64,000 bases of DNA from Terriglobia bacterium (lineage in GTDB: Bacteria; Acidobacteriota; Terriglobia; Bryobacterales; Bryobacteraceae): contig JAIQEX010000015.1 in NCBI GenBank assembly GCA_020073615.1, positions 1-64,000 on the forward strand, written 5' to 3'. Below, piece by piece: positions 16,515 through 24,872 of this stretch. The number at the start of each line of letters is the position of its first letter. The stretch's first letter is position 1. The translations under genes were made by a program, and so were the position numbers. A model generated the notes under the pieces. The model did no database searches. It was not told where the DNA came from and saw only the letters and a list, made by a program, of their open reading frames with translations.

Positions 16515-17510
16515 TCAGCGCACGATCTTCGGTTTGATCACGGTGACGCCGAGCGGCCTCATATACTCGGTGAGGCGGGCGAACATATCCTCGTCCGCAT
16601 AAGTGCCGACGATGGCGCCGCCCGATCCCGCAAAGTTGGAAGTGGCGCCCGCCCGGCGGGAGGCCTCGATCATTTCCAGGTTGCCCTTGGCGATTCTATA
16701 GATGCGTGCGCGAAGATCGAAGTTGGCGTTAATCAGTTCGCCGAGCCGCGCATAGTCGCGTTGCAGCAGACAGGCGCGGCCCTGCTCGGCGTAGCCGGCC
16801 CAGGTCTTCATGGCATCCACTACTTCGGGATCGCCCCGCCGCCATCGTTCCCGCAGGTCACTGTGGAAGACCTCGGTGCCCTCGCTCAGCGTGGTCCGGC
16901 AGGCGACGTAGAGGTTCGGCAGCAGAGCCGGATCCAGGCGCTCATATTCGCCGTATCCGCGGGACTCCATCAGGTGGCGCGAGAAATCCATATAGACCAG
17001 ACCTTGATAAGCCTGAATGACGCGATCCTGAAGGCCGGCCGGGACGTTGAGCTCGCGGGTCTCCGTCTCCAGCACCAGGTTGGCCTGAACGGGCAGCGGC
17101 AGGTCGAGACGGTAATAGTGACACAGCGCGCGCAGCGACGCCGTGATAATCGCGCTCGATCCTCCCAGGCCCAGCCGCTGCGGGATGTTGGATTCGTACT
17201 CCAGGGTGAAGTTGCGGTCCTCCAGCTCCAGGCCGTTCTCGCGGCAGTAGTCCACGAACCGCACGATCAGCGCCTGAATAATGCGGATGCCGCCGTAGTA
17301 GCCGCGCCATCGCGTGATGCGATAGAGATCCTCCAGGTTTTCAAAAACCGGCAGGTCCGTCTTGGAAGGTTTGATCTCCAGCCGTCCGCTCGGGAAAAGC
17401 AGGACGCGGGCGCGGAAGTTAGACATGGCGAACGAAATCGTCTTGCCGAAGTAGCCGTCGCTCGGATTTCCCAGCAGGCCGGCGCGGGCATAACCATAAG
17501 TCTCGATCAT
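16515..17510 (-). CDS. GHMP kinase resembling plant-type glucuronokinase
   Basis: A 331-residue GHMP-superfamily kinase. The N-terminus ARAGLLGNPSDGYFGKTIS and the ATP loop GLGGSSAIITASLRA (from residue 114), plus REL.VPAGLQDRV, MDFSR, NFDLRARIY and the C-terminal FAGSGGAIVG, follow plant glucuronokinase closely. That enzyme makes glucuronate 1-phosphate from D-glucuronate and ATP. Related bacterial kinases act on other sugars, so the substrate is inferred. The ATG overlaps the stop of dtd by 4 bp. The window also encodes an alpha-glucuronidase operon that would supply glucuronate. Confidence 0.7.
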   Translation of the reverse strand: MIETYGYARAGLLGNPSDGYFGKTISFAMSNFRARVLLFPSGRLEIKPSKTDLPVFENLEDLYRITRWRGYYGGIRIIQALIVRFVDYCRENGLELEDRNFTLEYESNIPQRLGLGGSSAIITASLRALCHYYRLDLPLPVQANLVLETETRELNVPAGLQDRVIQAYQGLVYMDFSRHLMESRGYGEYERLDPALLPNLYVACRTTLSEGTEVFHSDLRERWRRGDPEVVDAMKTWAGYAEQGRACLLQRDYARLGELINANFDLRARIYRIAKGNLEMIEASRRAGATSNFAGSGGAIVGTYADEDMFARLTEYMRPLGVTVIKPKIVR

Positions 17511-17962
17511 CGCCTGGCTCTGTCCGCCGAATCGAGAAGGATGGTAACCGGGCCGTCGTTGACCAGTTGCACCTGCATCAGCGCCTGAAAAACGCCGGTT
17601 TCCACGGGCACGGGGCCTCGCTTGGCGGTTTCCACAAAGTAATTATAGAGAGCCTGTGCCTGTTCCGGCGGCGCGGCCTGGTCGAAGCTCGGGCGCCTTC
17701 CCTTGCGGCAGTCTCCGTAAAGAGTAAATTGCGAAACGATAAGCAGTGCGCCCTTCGCTTCCCGCACGTCGCGATTCATTTTGCCTTGCTCATCGGGAAA
17801 GATTCTCAGGCCGAGAAGCTTGTCCAAAAGATAGTCGGCTTGGTCCGCAGTGTCGGACCGGGAGACGCCAAGCAACACAACCAGCCCCGTTCCTATAGAG
17901 CCCACGGTACTTTCGCTCACAGTTACGCTGGCTTCTCTTACACGTTGTATAACCAATCGCAT
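17507..17962 (-). CDS. dtd: D-aminoacyl-tRNA deacylase
   Basis: A 151-residue DTD protein, which hydrolyses D-amino acids from mis-charged tRNA. It has the start MRLVIQRVREASVTV, the active-site block SQFTLYGDCRKGRRPSF and the cis-Gly-Pro motif in VNDGPVTI. I chose the ATG at 17962, which matches the family's usual N-terminus; the frame extends 12 codons further. It is the upstream gene of a pair with the GHMP kinase (4-bp overlap) and diverges from the small basic protein gene. Confidence 0.92.
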   Translation of the reverse strand: MRLVIQRVREASVTVSESTVGSIGTGLVVLLGVSRSDTADQADYLLDKLLGLRIFPDEQGKMNRDVREAKGALLIVSQFTLYGDCRKGRRPSFDQAAPPEQAQALYNYFVETAKRGPVPVETGVFQALMQVQLVNDGPVTILLDSADRARR

Positions 17963-17999
17963 GGATTCTCGAAAAATCGGGTTATAAACTCTATTCATC

Positions 18000-18028
18000 T
18001 TGACACAGTTCGGGCCGGCATATGTTAT
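18000..18028 (+). promoter_or_regulatory. promoter for the small basic protein
   Basis: A consensus TTGACA at 18000-18005 is followed after 17 bp by TGTTAT (18023-18028). The start would be near 18036 and the ATG is at 18047, with GGGGAGA as ribosome-binding site. Confidence 0.6.
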
Positions 18029-18046
18029 ATTGTGCGGGGAGAATCT

Positions 18047-18313
18047 ATGCCACGAGGCAGAAGCACACAGGATGCAAGCACGTTACAGATGGCGCTTGTC
18101 GGATACCAGATCGAGAAGCAGAAGATTGAAGACAAGATTAGCGAGCTTCAATCGCGCCTGAAAGGGAAGCGCGCCGCGATGGCATCGGGCACGGGGGGAG
18201 AGGGCGGCGCCCGTCCGAAGCGAGTGTTGAGCGCGGCGGCGCGCAACCGCATCGCCAAGGCGCAAAGGAAGCGCTGGGCCGAACATCGCAGGCGGATGGC
18301 CCAGGGCAAGTAG
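18047..18313 (+). CDS. small basic coiled-coil protein, possible nucleoid or DNA-binding protein
   Basis: An 88-residue protein. Residues 10-45 are a heptad-like helix (QMALVGYQIEKQKIEDKISE). After a Gly-rich linker, the last 30 residues are strongly basic (KRVLSAAARNRIAKAQRKRW). The end block with repeated Arg/Lys around a helix and a Trp is one I associate with small proteins of acidobacteria that lack a named function. An H-NS-like arrangement (oligomerising helix, linker, basic DNA-contact tail) is plausible but only inferred. Strong promoter and ribosome-binding site suggest good expression. Confidence 0.7.
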   Translation: MPRGRSTQDASTLQMALVGYQIEKQKIEDKISELQSRLKGKRAAMASGTGGEGGARPKRVLSAAARNRIAKAQRKRWAEHRRRMAQGK

Positions 18314-18319
18314 TCTTAA

Positions 18320-19048
18320 TCAGGCCGGTTGCCGGCGATTCCACTTACTGGGGTCCGGAGCAAAGTCCCACGCAAAGCGGCTCACTATCTCCTCCACCGG
18401 GCCCTCCGCCGCAATTACTCCGCCCTGGAAGAAAACGGCGCGGTTACAGGTGGCCAGCGCAAAGGGGATATTGTGGGTCACCAGGACTTTCGCTTGCGGT
18501 AAGCCGGCCAACAATCCCGCCAGCGCGCGCTGCGCCGGAGGGTCGAGAAACGTGGTGGGCTCATCGAGCACCAGGATTTCGGGATCCATCGCCAGGATGC
18601 CGGCAATGGCGACCCTTTTTTTCTCCCCCGCGCTCAGATGATAGGGCGCCCTGGAAGCGGCCGCGTCCATACCCACGGTGGCCAGTGCGGCGTGGGCGCG
18701 CGCCACGGCCTGCTCGGGGCTCATGCCCAGGTTGAGCGGCCCGAAAGCCACGTCTTCGAGGACCGTGGGCATGAAAAGCTGGCTTTCGGAATCCTGAAAT
18801 ACCAGGCCGATCTTGCGGCGGACGGCGGGAATGTTATGGCGGTCCACGGCCAGGCCGCAGACTTCCACGCTGCCGTCTCCCGCAAGCAGCCCGTTCAGGT
18901 GCATGACGAACGTGGTCTTGCCGCTTCCGTTGGCGCCGAATAACGCCACCGTTTCCCCTTCCTCGAGGCGGAAATCGACGCCGTTGAGCGCGGGCGCGCC
19001 GTCTTCATAACGGAACCGCAGGTTGCGCACTTCGATCAGGCGGGCCAT
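18320..19048 (-). CDS. nikO: ECF transporter ATPase subunit NikO/CbiO
   Basis: A 242-residue ABC ATPase that powers nickel or cobalt uptake. Motifs: Walker A GANGSGKTT, Q-loop VFQDSESQLF (the doubled form usual in ECF ATPases), signature LSAGEKKRVAIAG, Walker B ILVLDEPTTFLDP and the switch His in LVTHNIP. It starts at the ATG at 19048, overlapping nikQ by 13 bp; the longer open frame upstream is nikQ read in another frame. It is the last gene of nikM-nikQ-nikO. Confidence 0.9.
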   Translation of the reverse strand: MARLIEVRNLRFRYEDGAPALNGVDFRLEEGETVALFGANGSGKTTFVMHLNGLLAGDGSVEVCGLAVDRHNIPAVRRKIGLVFQDSESQLFMPTVLEDVAFGPLNLGMSPEQAVARAHAALATVGMDAAASRAPYHLSAGEKKRVAIAGILAMDPEILVLDEPTTFLDPPAQRALAGLLAGLPQAKVLVTHNIPFALATCNRAVFFQGGVIAAEGPVEEIVSRFAWDFAPDPSKWNRRQPA

Positions 19049-19776
19049 CGGGCAAACCTCTCGACGGCGGCGCGGGCGGCGACGGGCGCGAGCGACGCCA
19101 GAACCAGAAAGACTGCATCGCCGCGTCGGAAGCGAAGCGCGTCGAGCGTTAGAAAGTGTCCCGGAAAGCTGCGCGCCAGCATGGCGCGGTGAATGTCTCC
19201 GGCTCGTCCATAGGAGCGCGCGAACAGCACGGCGAGCGCCCCGGCGGCGGCGCGGAAGCGGGCGCGGGCCGCCAGACCGCGGAGCGTGGCGCCGCGCGAG
19301 GCGGCGGCCTTGCTCATGTGCTGGGCCTCTTCGGAGATCACAAACAGGTAGCGGTAGAGAAACTGCGCAACCATCAGGAGATAGCGCGGAGCGCCGGCCG
19401 TTTCCAGCCCGCGCAGCAGCACGGGAAGTGAGGTAGTGGATACCACCAGGAGGACGGCCAGCGCGGAAAGGTAGCTCTTCAGCACCAGTGCGAGGCCGCG
19501 CGCGGGATCGCCCGCCAGCCAGCAGGCGGCGCCGAAGACCGCGGTGAACGGCAGCACCAGCGCCGCGCGCCCCAACGCGCCCGCGAGCGGAATGCCCGCG
19601 CCCACAACGGCGGCGGAGAGCAGCACCAGCAGAGCCGCGGCAAGTGCCGGAAGCGCGCGGTGCGCGGTGGCCACCACCACCAGGAAAACCAACAGCGCGG
19701 CGAGTTTGGCGCGCGGGTCGCGGCGATGGAGGGCGCTCGCGCCGCGGCTCCATCGCTCCAGAACGACGTGGTGCAA
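19036..19776 (-). CDS. nikQ: ECF transporter transmembrane subunit NikQ/CbiQ
   Basis: A 246-residue membrane protein, the T-component that couples the ATPase to the substrate-binding NikM. Several hydrophobic helices are visible (LAALLVFLVVVATA, LPALAAALLVLLSAAVVGA, YLSALAVLLVVST). The ATPase-contacting helices contain Ala-Ser-Arg-Gly (KAAASRGATL) and the related LARSFPG. It starts 1 bp after the nikM stop and overlaps nikO by 13 bp. Confidence 0.87.
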   Translation of the reverse strand: MHHVVLERWSRGASALHRRDPRAKLAALLVFLVVVATAHRALPALAAALLVLLSAAVVGAGIPLAGALGRAALVLPFTAVFGAACWLAGDPARGLALVLKSYLSALAVLLVVSTTSLPVLLRGLETAGAPRYLLMVAQFLYRYLFVISEEAQHMSKAAASRGATLRGLAARARFRAAAGALAVLFARSYGRAGDIHRAMLARSFPGHFLTLDALRFRRGDAVFLVLASLAPVAARAAVERFARWPA

Positions 19777-19777
19777 C

Positions 19778-20680
19778 TCAGACGCTCCTAGTGCGCGCGG
19801 CCCGTCCGATCAACAGGCACACGCCATAAATCAGCGCCACGCCGGCCAGTCCGGCGATGGCTTTGCGGAGCCATGGCGATCCGGCGAAGGCTACCTGGTA
19901 GCCCGCCAACGGCGTCGAGAAAAGCGCTGCCGCCTGGGAGATTCCCGACCTCTCCGCCAGCTTTTGCACGCCATCGGGCGCCGTGGAGGCGAACCACACG
20001 CCGACGGCGGCCAGGAGCACAGCGGCCAGGCCCGCGGCGCGCAGCGCGAACGGGCGTCCTGCCGCGGGTTTGCCGATGAACCCCGGCTGGATCGCTTCCA
20101 GCGCTTCGATCACCGCCAGGGTAATAGCGCCTTCCAGAAGAGCGGAGACCAGGAACAGAGCCAGCGACATGCCGAGCACGGCCGATGGCATTTTGACGCC
20201 CGAGATCAGCAGCTCGGCGAGCGCGGCCAGCGCGCTCACCAGCACCGAGAGCGTCCCCGCGGCGAAGATGGCGAACCGCCGCCACCGGCCGCCCCCCCAA
20301 AGTTGGAAAGGAAGATAGCCGGCGAAGACGCCCAGGATCGCCATGTTGACGATATTGGCGCCCAGCGCCAGAACGCCGCCATCCTGAAACACCAGCGCCT
20401 GGATGGCGAGGATGGCACACATGGTCACGCCGGCCGCGGCCGGACCCAGCGCGCAGGCCAGCAAAGCGCCGCCCACCAGGTGGCCGCTGGTGCCGACGCC
20501 CACCGGGAAGTTGATCATCTGGGCGGCGAACACGAACGCCCCCATGACCCCCAACAGGGGCACCCGGGCTTCGTCGAAGCCGCGCTGCGCGCGGCGCGCG
20601 AGGTAGCCGGCAGCCGGCGCCGCGGCCACATCCAGCGCGGCCCAAACCGGCGTTGCAAGAAAGCCATCGGGTATGTGCAC
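19778..20680 (-). CDS. nikM: nickel ECF transporter substrate-binding subunit NikM with NikN-like C-terminus
   Basis: A 300-residue inner-membrane protein of the CbiM/NikM family. The GTG start gives the family N-terminus MHIPDGFL, whose His helps bind the metal; [19 protein letters not shown] carries the second His. After seven or so helices a C-terminal part with [11 protein letters not shown] resembles NikN/CbiN, so the two are fused as in NikMN. Nickel rather than cobalt is inferred from the divergent nikR and the shared operator. Frames upstream of 20680 are not supported. Confidence 0.87.
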   Translation of the reverse strand: MHIPDGFLATPVWAALDVAAAPAAGYLARRAQRGFDEARVPLLGVMGAFVFAAQMINFPVGVGTSGHLVGGALLACALGPAAAGVTMCAILAIQALVFQDGGVLALGANIVNMAILGVFAGYLPFQLWGGGRWRRFAIFAAGTLSVLVSALAALAELLISGVKMPSAVLGMSLALFLVSALLEGAITLAVIEALEAIQPGFIGKPAAGRPFALRAAGLAAVLLAAVGVWFASTAPDGVQKLAERSGISQAAALFSTPLAGYQVAFAGSPWLRKAIAGLAGVALIYGVCLLIGRAARTRSV

Positions 20681-20693
20681 GGTCAAACACAAA

Positions 20694-20720
20694 GTAGCAC
20701 GATTGGCAGAATCGTGCCAC
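20694..20720. promoter_or_regulatory. putative NikR operator between nikM and nikR
   Basis: GTAGCACGATT (20694-20704) and AATCGTGCCAC (20710-20720) form an inverted repeat with 10 of 11 pairs matching and a 5-bp spacer. It lies 13 bp before nikM and 27 bp before nikR, where one site could control both. The sequence differs from the E. coli NikR box. Confidence 0.65.
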
Positions 20721-20747
20721 CGGATGCAAGTGCTAAGATGTGAACGC

Positions 20748-21167
20748 ATGAGCGGGCTCAGCCGGATTGGCGTGGCCATCGACACAGGCTTGCTGGACAA
20801 GTTCGACCGGCTCATTGCGCAGCGCGGTTACGCCAACCGGTCGGAGGCGTTTCGCGACCTGATTCGCGACGAGCTGGTGGAGAAGACCTGGGAATCGCCC
20901 GACAGCCACGTAGTGGGGACCGTCACCCTGGTCTACGACCACCACGTGCGCCTGCTGAACGAAAAGCTGACCGGCATCCAGCACGAGTTCCACCATGCCA
21001 TCCTTTCCACGCTGCACGTCCACCTGGACCACGATAATTGCCTGGAGGTGCTGGTAGTGCGGGGCAAGTCCGCGGTGGTGCGCAAGGTCGCCGACATCCT
21101 CATCAGCACCAAGGGCGTGAAACACGGGCGGCTCACCATCACGACCTCGGGAGCGGAGCTGAAATGA
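20748..21167 (+). CDS. nikR: nickel-responsive regulator NikR
   Basis: A 139-residue NikR. Residues 5-48 form the ribbon-helix-helix DNA-binding domain ([18 protein letters not shown], then [16 protein letters not shown]). The C-terminal ACT-like domain has the nickel ligands: His in [10 protein letters not shown], His-x-His and Cys in [17 protein letters not shown]. It should repress the divergent nikMQO genes when nickel is sufficient. The start at 20748 matches the family; acpS overlaps its end by 4 bp. Confidence 0.93.
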   Translation: MSGLSRIGVAIDTGLLDKFDRLIAQRGYANRSEAFRDLIRDELVEKTWESPDSHVVGTVTLVYDHHVRLLNEKLTGIQHEFHHAILSTLHVHLDHDNCLEVLVVRGKSAVVRKVADILISTKGVKHGRLTITTSGAELK

Positions 21168-21541
21168 TCGTGGGCACGGGGGTCGACCTTGCCGAAGTTC
21201 CCCGCATCCGGGCGTCCATCGAGCGCTTCGGCGCGCGCTTCGTCAACCGCATCTTCACGCCGGCGGAGATCGCCTACGTGGAGCGCAAAGCCAACCGCTA
21301 CGAGCGCTACGCCGCCCGGTTCGCGGCCAAAGAGGCCGGCATGAAGTCCATCGGAACGGGCTGGAAGCGCGGCGTGACCTGGCAGGATTTCGAAGTGGCG
21401 AACCTGCCCTCGGGCAAGCCCACGCTGCGGCTGCGCGGGGTCGCGGCGCGGGTCGCGGAGAGCCTGGGCGTGCGCCACATATCGCTCTCGATCACGCACA
21501 CCGCAGAGCTGGGCATGGCGCACGTGATCTTGGAAGACTAA
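21164..21541 (+). CDS. acpS: holo-[acyl-carrier-protein] synthase
   Basis: A 125-residue AcpS, which attaches 4'-phosphopantetheine from CoA to ACP. It has the magnesium-binding start [13 protein letters not shown] and the second motif [16 protein letters not shown], followed by [14 protein letters not shown] at the C-terminus. The ATG overlaps the nikR stop (ATGA). The pairing with nikR appears accidental in function. It is convergent with the response regulator gene, overlapping by 4 bp. Confidence 0.93.
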   Translation: MIVGTGVDLAEVPRIRASIERFGARFVNRIFTPAEIAYVERKANRYERYAARFAAKEAGMKSIGTGWKRGVTWQDFEVANLPSGKPTLRLRGVAARVAESLGVRHISLSITHTAELGMAHVILED

Positions 21542-22173
21542 TCGATCAGCCCGTTGCGTACCGCAAACCGCACCAGCTCATTGATGCTGTGCAGGTTCAG
21601 CTTTTCCATGATGTGGCCGCGGTGCGCATCCACGGTATAGACGCTGAGATCCAGCACGGCCGCGATCTCCTTGTTGGTCTTGCCCTCGGCGAGCATCTGC
21701 AGCACCTCGCGCTCCCGGCTGGTAAGCGCGTCGATGGGGTTGGTGACGTGGCGGCGGTAATCGTCGAGCACCGCGTTGGAAACGGCGGGGCTGAGGTAGC
21801 CCTCGCCCGAGGCCACTGCGCGCACGGCCGAAACCAGGTCGCCGGCCACGGAGTCCTTGAGCAGGTAACCGCGTGCGCCGGCGCGCAGGATCTCGCGCAC
21901 GTAGACCGAATCCTTGTGCATGCTGAGCGCCACCACGCGCGTATGCGGGACCGATGCCGCCAGCCGCCGCGTGGCCTCGATGCCGTTCAGCTCGGGCATG
22001 GCCACGTCCATCACCACCACGTCGGGCTTCAGTTCTTCGGCCAGCGCCACCGCCTCGCGGCCGTTGCCGGCCTCGCCGACGATCTCCATGTCGGCCTGCG
22101 CGCTGAGGATCATCTTGAAGCCCTGGCGCACCACGGCATGGTCGTCGGCCAGCAGGATGCGAATGCGTTTCAT
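21538..22173 (-). CDS. NarL/FixJ-family response regulator
   Basis: A 211-residue regulator with a receiver domain (DDH near the start, phosphorylation Asp in VVVMDVAMPELNG, switch Ser in VVALSMHKD, Lys in YLLKDS) and a C-terminal LuxR-type helix-turn-helix (LTSREREVLQMLAEGKTN then VYTVDAHRGHIMEKL). The ATG overlaps the stop of the sensor kinase gene by 4 bp, so the two form a two-component pair. Target genes are not evident. Confidence 0.92.
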   Translation of the reverse strand: MKRIRILLADDHAVVRQGFKMILSAQADMEIVGEAGNGREAVALAEELKPDVVVMDVAMPELNGIEATRRLAASVPHTRVVALSMHKDSVYVREILRAGARGYLLKDSVAGDLVSAVRAVASGEGYLSPAVSNAVLDDYRRHVTNPIDALTSREREVLQMLAEGKTNKEIAAVLDLSVYTVDAHRGHIMEKLNLHSINELVRFAVRNGLID

Positions 22174-23468
22174 GCCGAAAGCGGGACCCGCACTTCAATT
22201 AGAACACCCTCCCGCGGGCGGGAACGTACGGTCACGTCGCCTCCCGCGCTGCGGGCGCGCGCGCGCATGCCGATCATGCCCAGCGGTGCCGGGCGCCCGG
22301 CCGGACGGGCTTCGCCTTCCCCCAGGCCGCGGCCGTCGTCGCGAATGGCGAGCCGGATCTGCTTTCCGTCGGGTTCCAGTTGCACGTCGACGCGCTTCGC
22401 TCCGGAATGGCGCGCCACGTTGGTGAGCGCCTCCTGCGCGATGCGGAACAGGTGCGTCTCGGTCTCGTCGGGCAATCGTCCCGCATAGGTGGAAGCGAAA
22501 TTCACTTCGATTCCGGTGCGCGCGGCGAATCCTTCGCACAGCCAGCGCAGCCCGGCTTCCAGGCCGAAATCGTCGAGGATGGTGGGGCGCAGGAGCTGCG
22601 ACATCTGGCGCACGTTGCCGATGGCTTCGTCCACCAGGCGCAGGCCGTCTTCCAGGCGGGCGCGGTCCAACTGCCCGTGGGAATCGAGGGCCGACAGGTT
22701 GGTCTTGATGGCGGTAAGCGATTGGCCCAGCTCGTCGTGCAGCTCGTGCGAGAAGCGGCGGGCGGTGGCCTCCTGGTCTTCCAGCATGTGCCAGGAGACG
22801 CGGCCCAGCTCGGCCGCCTGCCATTCCATGCCGCGCGTGAGCTGCGACACCATGCGCACCGTGGCCACCGCGAAAAGGACGGCCAGCAGGATGCTGGCGG
22901 CGGCGAACAGGGAAGAGACTCCGAAGAGGCGCGACGAGCGGCGGTCGATCTGGGCTTGGGCGGCGTGCACTTTGCGGTATTCGGCTTCGATGAGGCGCGC
23001 CACCACGGAGATGAAAGCTTCGTGGTGGCGGAACAGGTCCATGGAGGAGTAGGTCTCCGGATTCTCCACGCTGAGCAGGCGGCGGGCCTCCTGCGAGAAC
23101 TCCATCGACGATTGCTTCAGGCGCTGCCACAGGCGTGTCTCGGCGGTATAGGCGCCTTCCGCCGAGATGCGGTCGATGTCGCGGTCGGCTTCGTCGAGCT
23201 GGCCCATGATGCGGTTGTAGTCCACCGTATCGGGATCGCTGCCCAGCACGGAAAAAACCTCGCTGAGACTGGTCTGCTGGCTCTGGAGCTCGTCGATCAG
23301 CCGGTTGGTGAGGGATTGCTCGCGGAGCAGGCTGGCGGCGTTCTGCTGAATGGACTGGATGTTGCGAACGCCCACGATGGCGGCCCCCAGAAGGAACAGG
23401 ATCACCAGGCTGAATCCGGCGATCAGGACGCGGAAGATATTCTGGTGGGTGATCTGCCGCGGGAGCAT
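22170..23468 (-). CDS. membrane sensor histidine kinase (HPK7/NarX-DesK type)
   Basis: A 432-residue kinase. Two membrane helices (about residues 12-34 and 177-200) enclose a periplasmic helical sensor region. The dimerisation domain RRFSHELHDELGQSLTAIKT carries the phosphorylated His, with the HPK7-type layout. The ATPase domain has FRIAQEALTNVARHS (N box), IRDDGRGLG and PLGMIGMRARA. It precedes its response regulator with a 4-bp overlap. The signal is unknown. Confidence 0.9.
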   Translation of the reverse strand: MLPRQITHQNIFRVLIAGFSLVILFLLGAAIVGVRNIQSIQQNAASLLREQSLTNRLIDELQSQQTSLSEVFSVLGSDPDTVDYNRIMGQLDEADRDIDRISAEGAYTAETRLWQRLKQSSMEFSQEARRLLSVENPETYSSMDLFRHHEAFISVVARLIEAEYRKVHAAQAQIDRRSSRLFGVSSLFAAASILLAVLFAVATVRMVSQLTRGMEWQAAELGRVSWHMLEDQEATARRFSHELHDELGQSLTAIKTNLSALDSHGQLDRARLEDGLRLVDEAIGNVRQMSQLLRPTILDDFGLEAGLRWLCEGFAARTGIEVNFASTYAGRLPDETETHLFRIAQEALTNVARHSGAKRVDVQLEPDGKQIRLAIRDDGRGLGEGEARPAGRPAPLGMIGMRARARSAGGDVTVRSRPREGVLIEVRVPLSA

Positions 23469-23665
23469 GCCGTTATCAGTATGGCGCGTCCCTGGGCCGG
23501 CTCCTATCCCCGATATGGGCTACATCCCAAGACTAATAAACATTAACCGCCCGCGACCCGAATTCGTCAGGCGCAGTAGCCTGCGCGGGCTATCGTGTTT
23601 CCCGCGCGTTGGGCGCACCATTGGAATTGTAAGCGGGCACGACAGCCCGCGGGAGAAAAGGAACC

Positions 23666-23902
23666 ATGAAAACGAGTTTACTTGCCATCGCGCTGGCCGT
23701 TGCCACGCTGCCCCTGACATTCGCCGCGCAGGCCCCTGCGCCCTCCAAGAGCGCCACGGCCAACACCACCCAGAAGACCGCCACCACCACGGCCAAGCAC
23801 AAGAAGCACCACAAAAAGGCCGTCAAGAAGAGCACGAAGACCACGGCGAAGAGCGCCGCTCCGGGTTCGAGCAGCACCGTCGCCGCCAAACCGGCCAAGT
23901 AG
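23666..23902 (+). CDS. small secreted Lys/Ala/Thr-rich protein
   Basis: A 78-residue protein with a signal peptide (MKTSLLAIALAVATLPLTFAAQA). The mature part is low-complexity and very basic, rich in Lys, Thr and Ala with a KHKKHHKK core. It begins after a GAAAAGGAA ribosome-binding site and ends just before a clear terminator, so it is a single-gene unit. Function unknown; binding to anionic surfaces or nucleic acid outside the cytoplasm is possible. Confidence 0.75.
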   Translation: MKTSLLAIALAVATLPLTFAAQAPAPSKSATANTTQKTATTTAKHKKHHKKAVKKSTKTTAKSAAPGSSSTVAAKPAK

Positions 23903-23917
23903 CAATGAGCCCGGGCG

Positions 23918-23957
23918 AAGCCCCGCTGCGCCGTGCAACCGGCCGGCGGGGCTTTTC
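23918..23957 (+). terminator. rho-independent terminator of the small secreted protein
   Basis: AAGCCCCGC (23918-23926) pairs with GCGGGGCTT (23946-23954) and is followed by a short T run. Confidence 0.75.
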
Positions 23958-24012
23958 GTTTGCTCCCAGACCCATGCCTGTCGCTCTGACGGGGAGAGGC
24001 CAGTCTGATGCT

Positions 24013-24198
24013 GTGACATCGGACGTGGCGCAACAGATCCGCCGGCGTATGGCTGAGAAGAAATTGCCGTTGAAACGCCTGTTGAACGATGCCTTGCGCG
24101 GGCCTCGTTCTTCAGCCCGTCCATCGTCCGCCGATAGCGCCTTCATTGGTATTGAAATACGCCGTGAGCGGCGTCTCCGTGCCTACCCGCCAGATTAG
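24013..24198 (+). pseudogene. possible remnant of a VapB-type antitoxin
   Basis: From a GTG at 24013, about 61 codons read VTSDVAQQIRRRMAEKKLP, then LKRLLNDALRGP, similar to the helix-helix part of short antitoxins (DVA..I...M.....LK..LNDALR). The first beta strand is missing or altered, and no toxin gene follows. The end overlaps the end of the broken amidohydrolase on the other strand by 4 bp. It is more likely a decayed fragment than a working gene. Confidence 0.35.
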
Positions 24199-24842
24199 GG
24201 TTTGGCGTCCACCATGATCTTGATCACACGCGCGCCGTACCGGACGTTCTTGCGTACCGCTTTGACGATCTCATCGGGCGTTCCGGCGTCCAGATATTCG
24301 GGGTAGACCAGGCGGCCCGTTGGGAAACCGGCGTAAACTGCCCGCCCATGCCGCCGATGATGATTCCCGAGTTGATGACCGTCGGCCCGGGAATCCAGCC
24401 CTGCTCGATGGCGATGCGCAGCGCGCTGGCGGCGTAGTTGGCGGCGTTGCCCAGGTCGCGCTATGGTGAAGCCGGCCGACATCATGGTGATGCCGTTGGA
24501 GACGGCTTGAATGGCGCGGATCGCCGTCGAATCGAGCACGCTGGTCAGGTAGTAGCTGTTATTCTCGGGATCGCGCTTGTAAGTCAGCGCCAGGTGATTG
24601 TGCGCGTCCACCAGGCCGGGCAGGACCGTGAGCTGCGAGAGATCGACGACCTCGGCGCCCGCGGGAACGGGCAGGCCGGCGCCGATGGCGCGGAACCTGC
24701 CGGCCTCGACCAGGATGAGTTGATTGGTGGAAACCTCGCCCGTCGCGGGATCGATCAGCCGGCCGGCGCGGATGGCGGTCACTTGGCCGGGAAGCGCGGC
24801 CGGAACGGCCAAAGCGACAAAAAAGACAAGGGCCGGATTCAT
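24195..24842 (-). pseudogene. broken amidohydrolase (frameshifts and truncation)
   Basis: The N-terminus is a normal secreted amidohydrolase: signal peptide, then GRLIDPATGEVSTNQLILVE and the metal motif PGLVDAHNHLALTYKRD. After GITMMSAGFTIA (about 24458) the frame goes wrong; the expected continuation DLGNAANYAASALRIAIEQG lies in another frame. The first frame resumes near 24320 with VYPEYLDAGTPDEIVKAVRK and stops at VDAKP, so about the last half of the enzyme is missing. Two shifts plus truncation mark a pseudogene unless the assembly is wrong here. It lies 30 bp downstream of the Oar-like gene. Confidence 0.8.
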
Positions 24843-24872
24843 CACCCGGCCCCTGCGAACGGACGTCATGCC

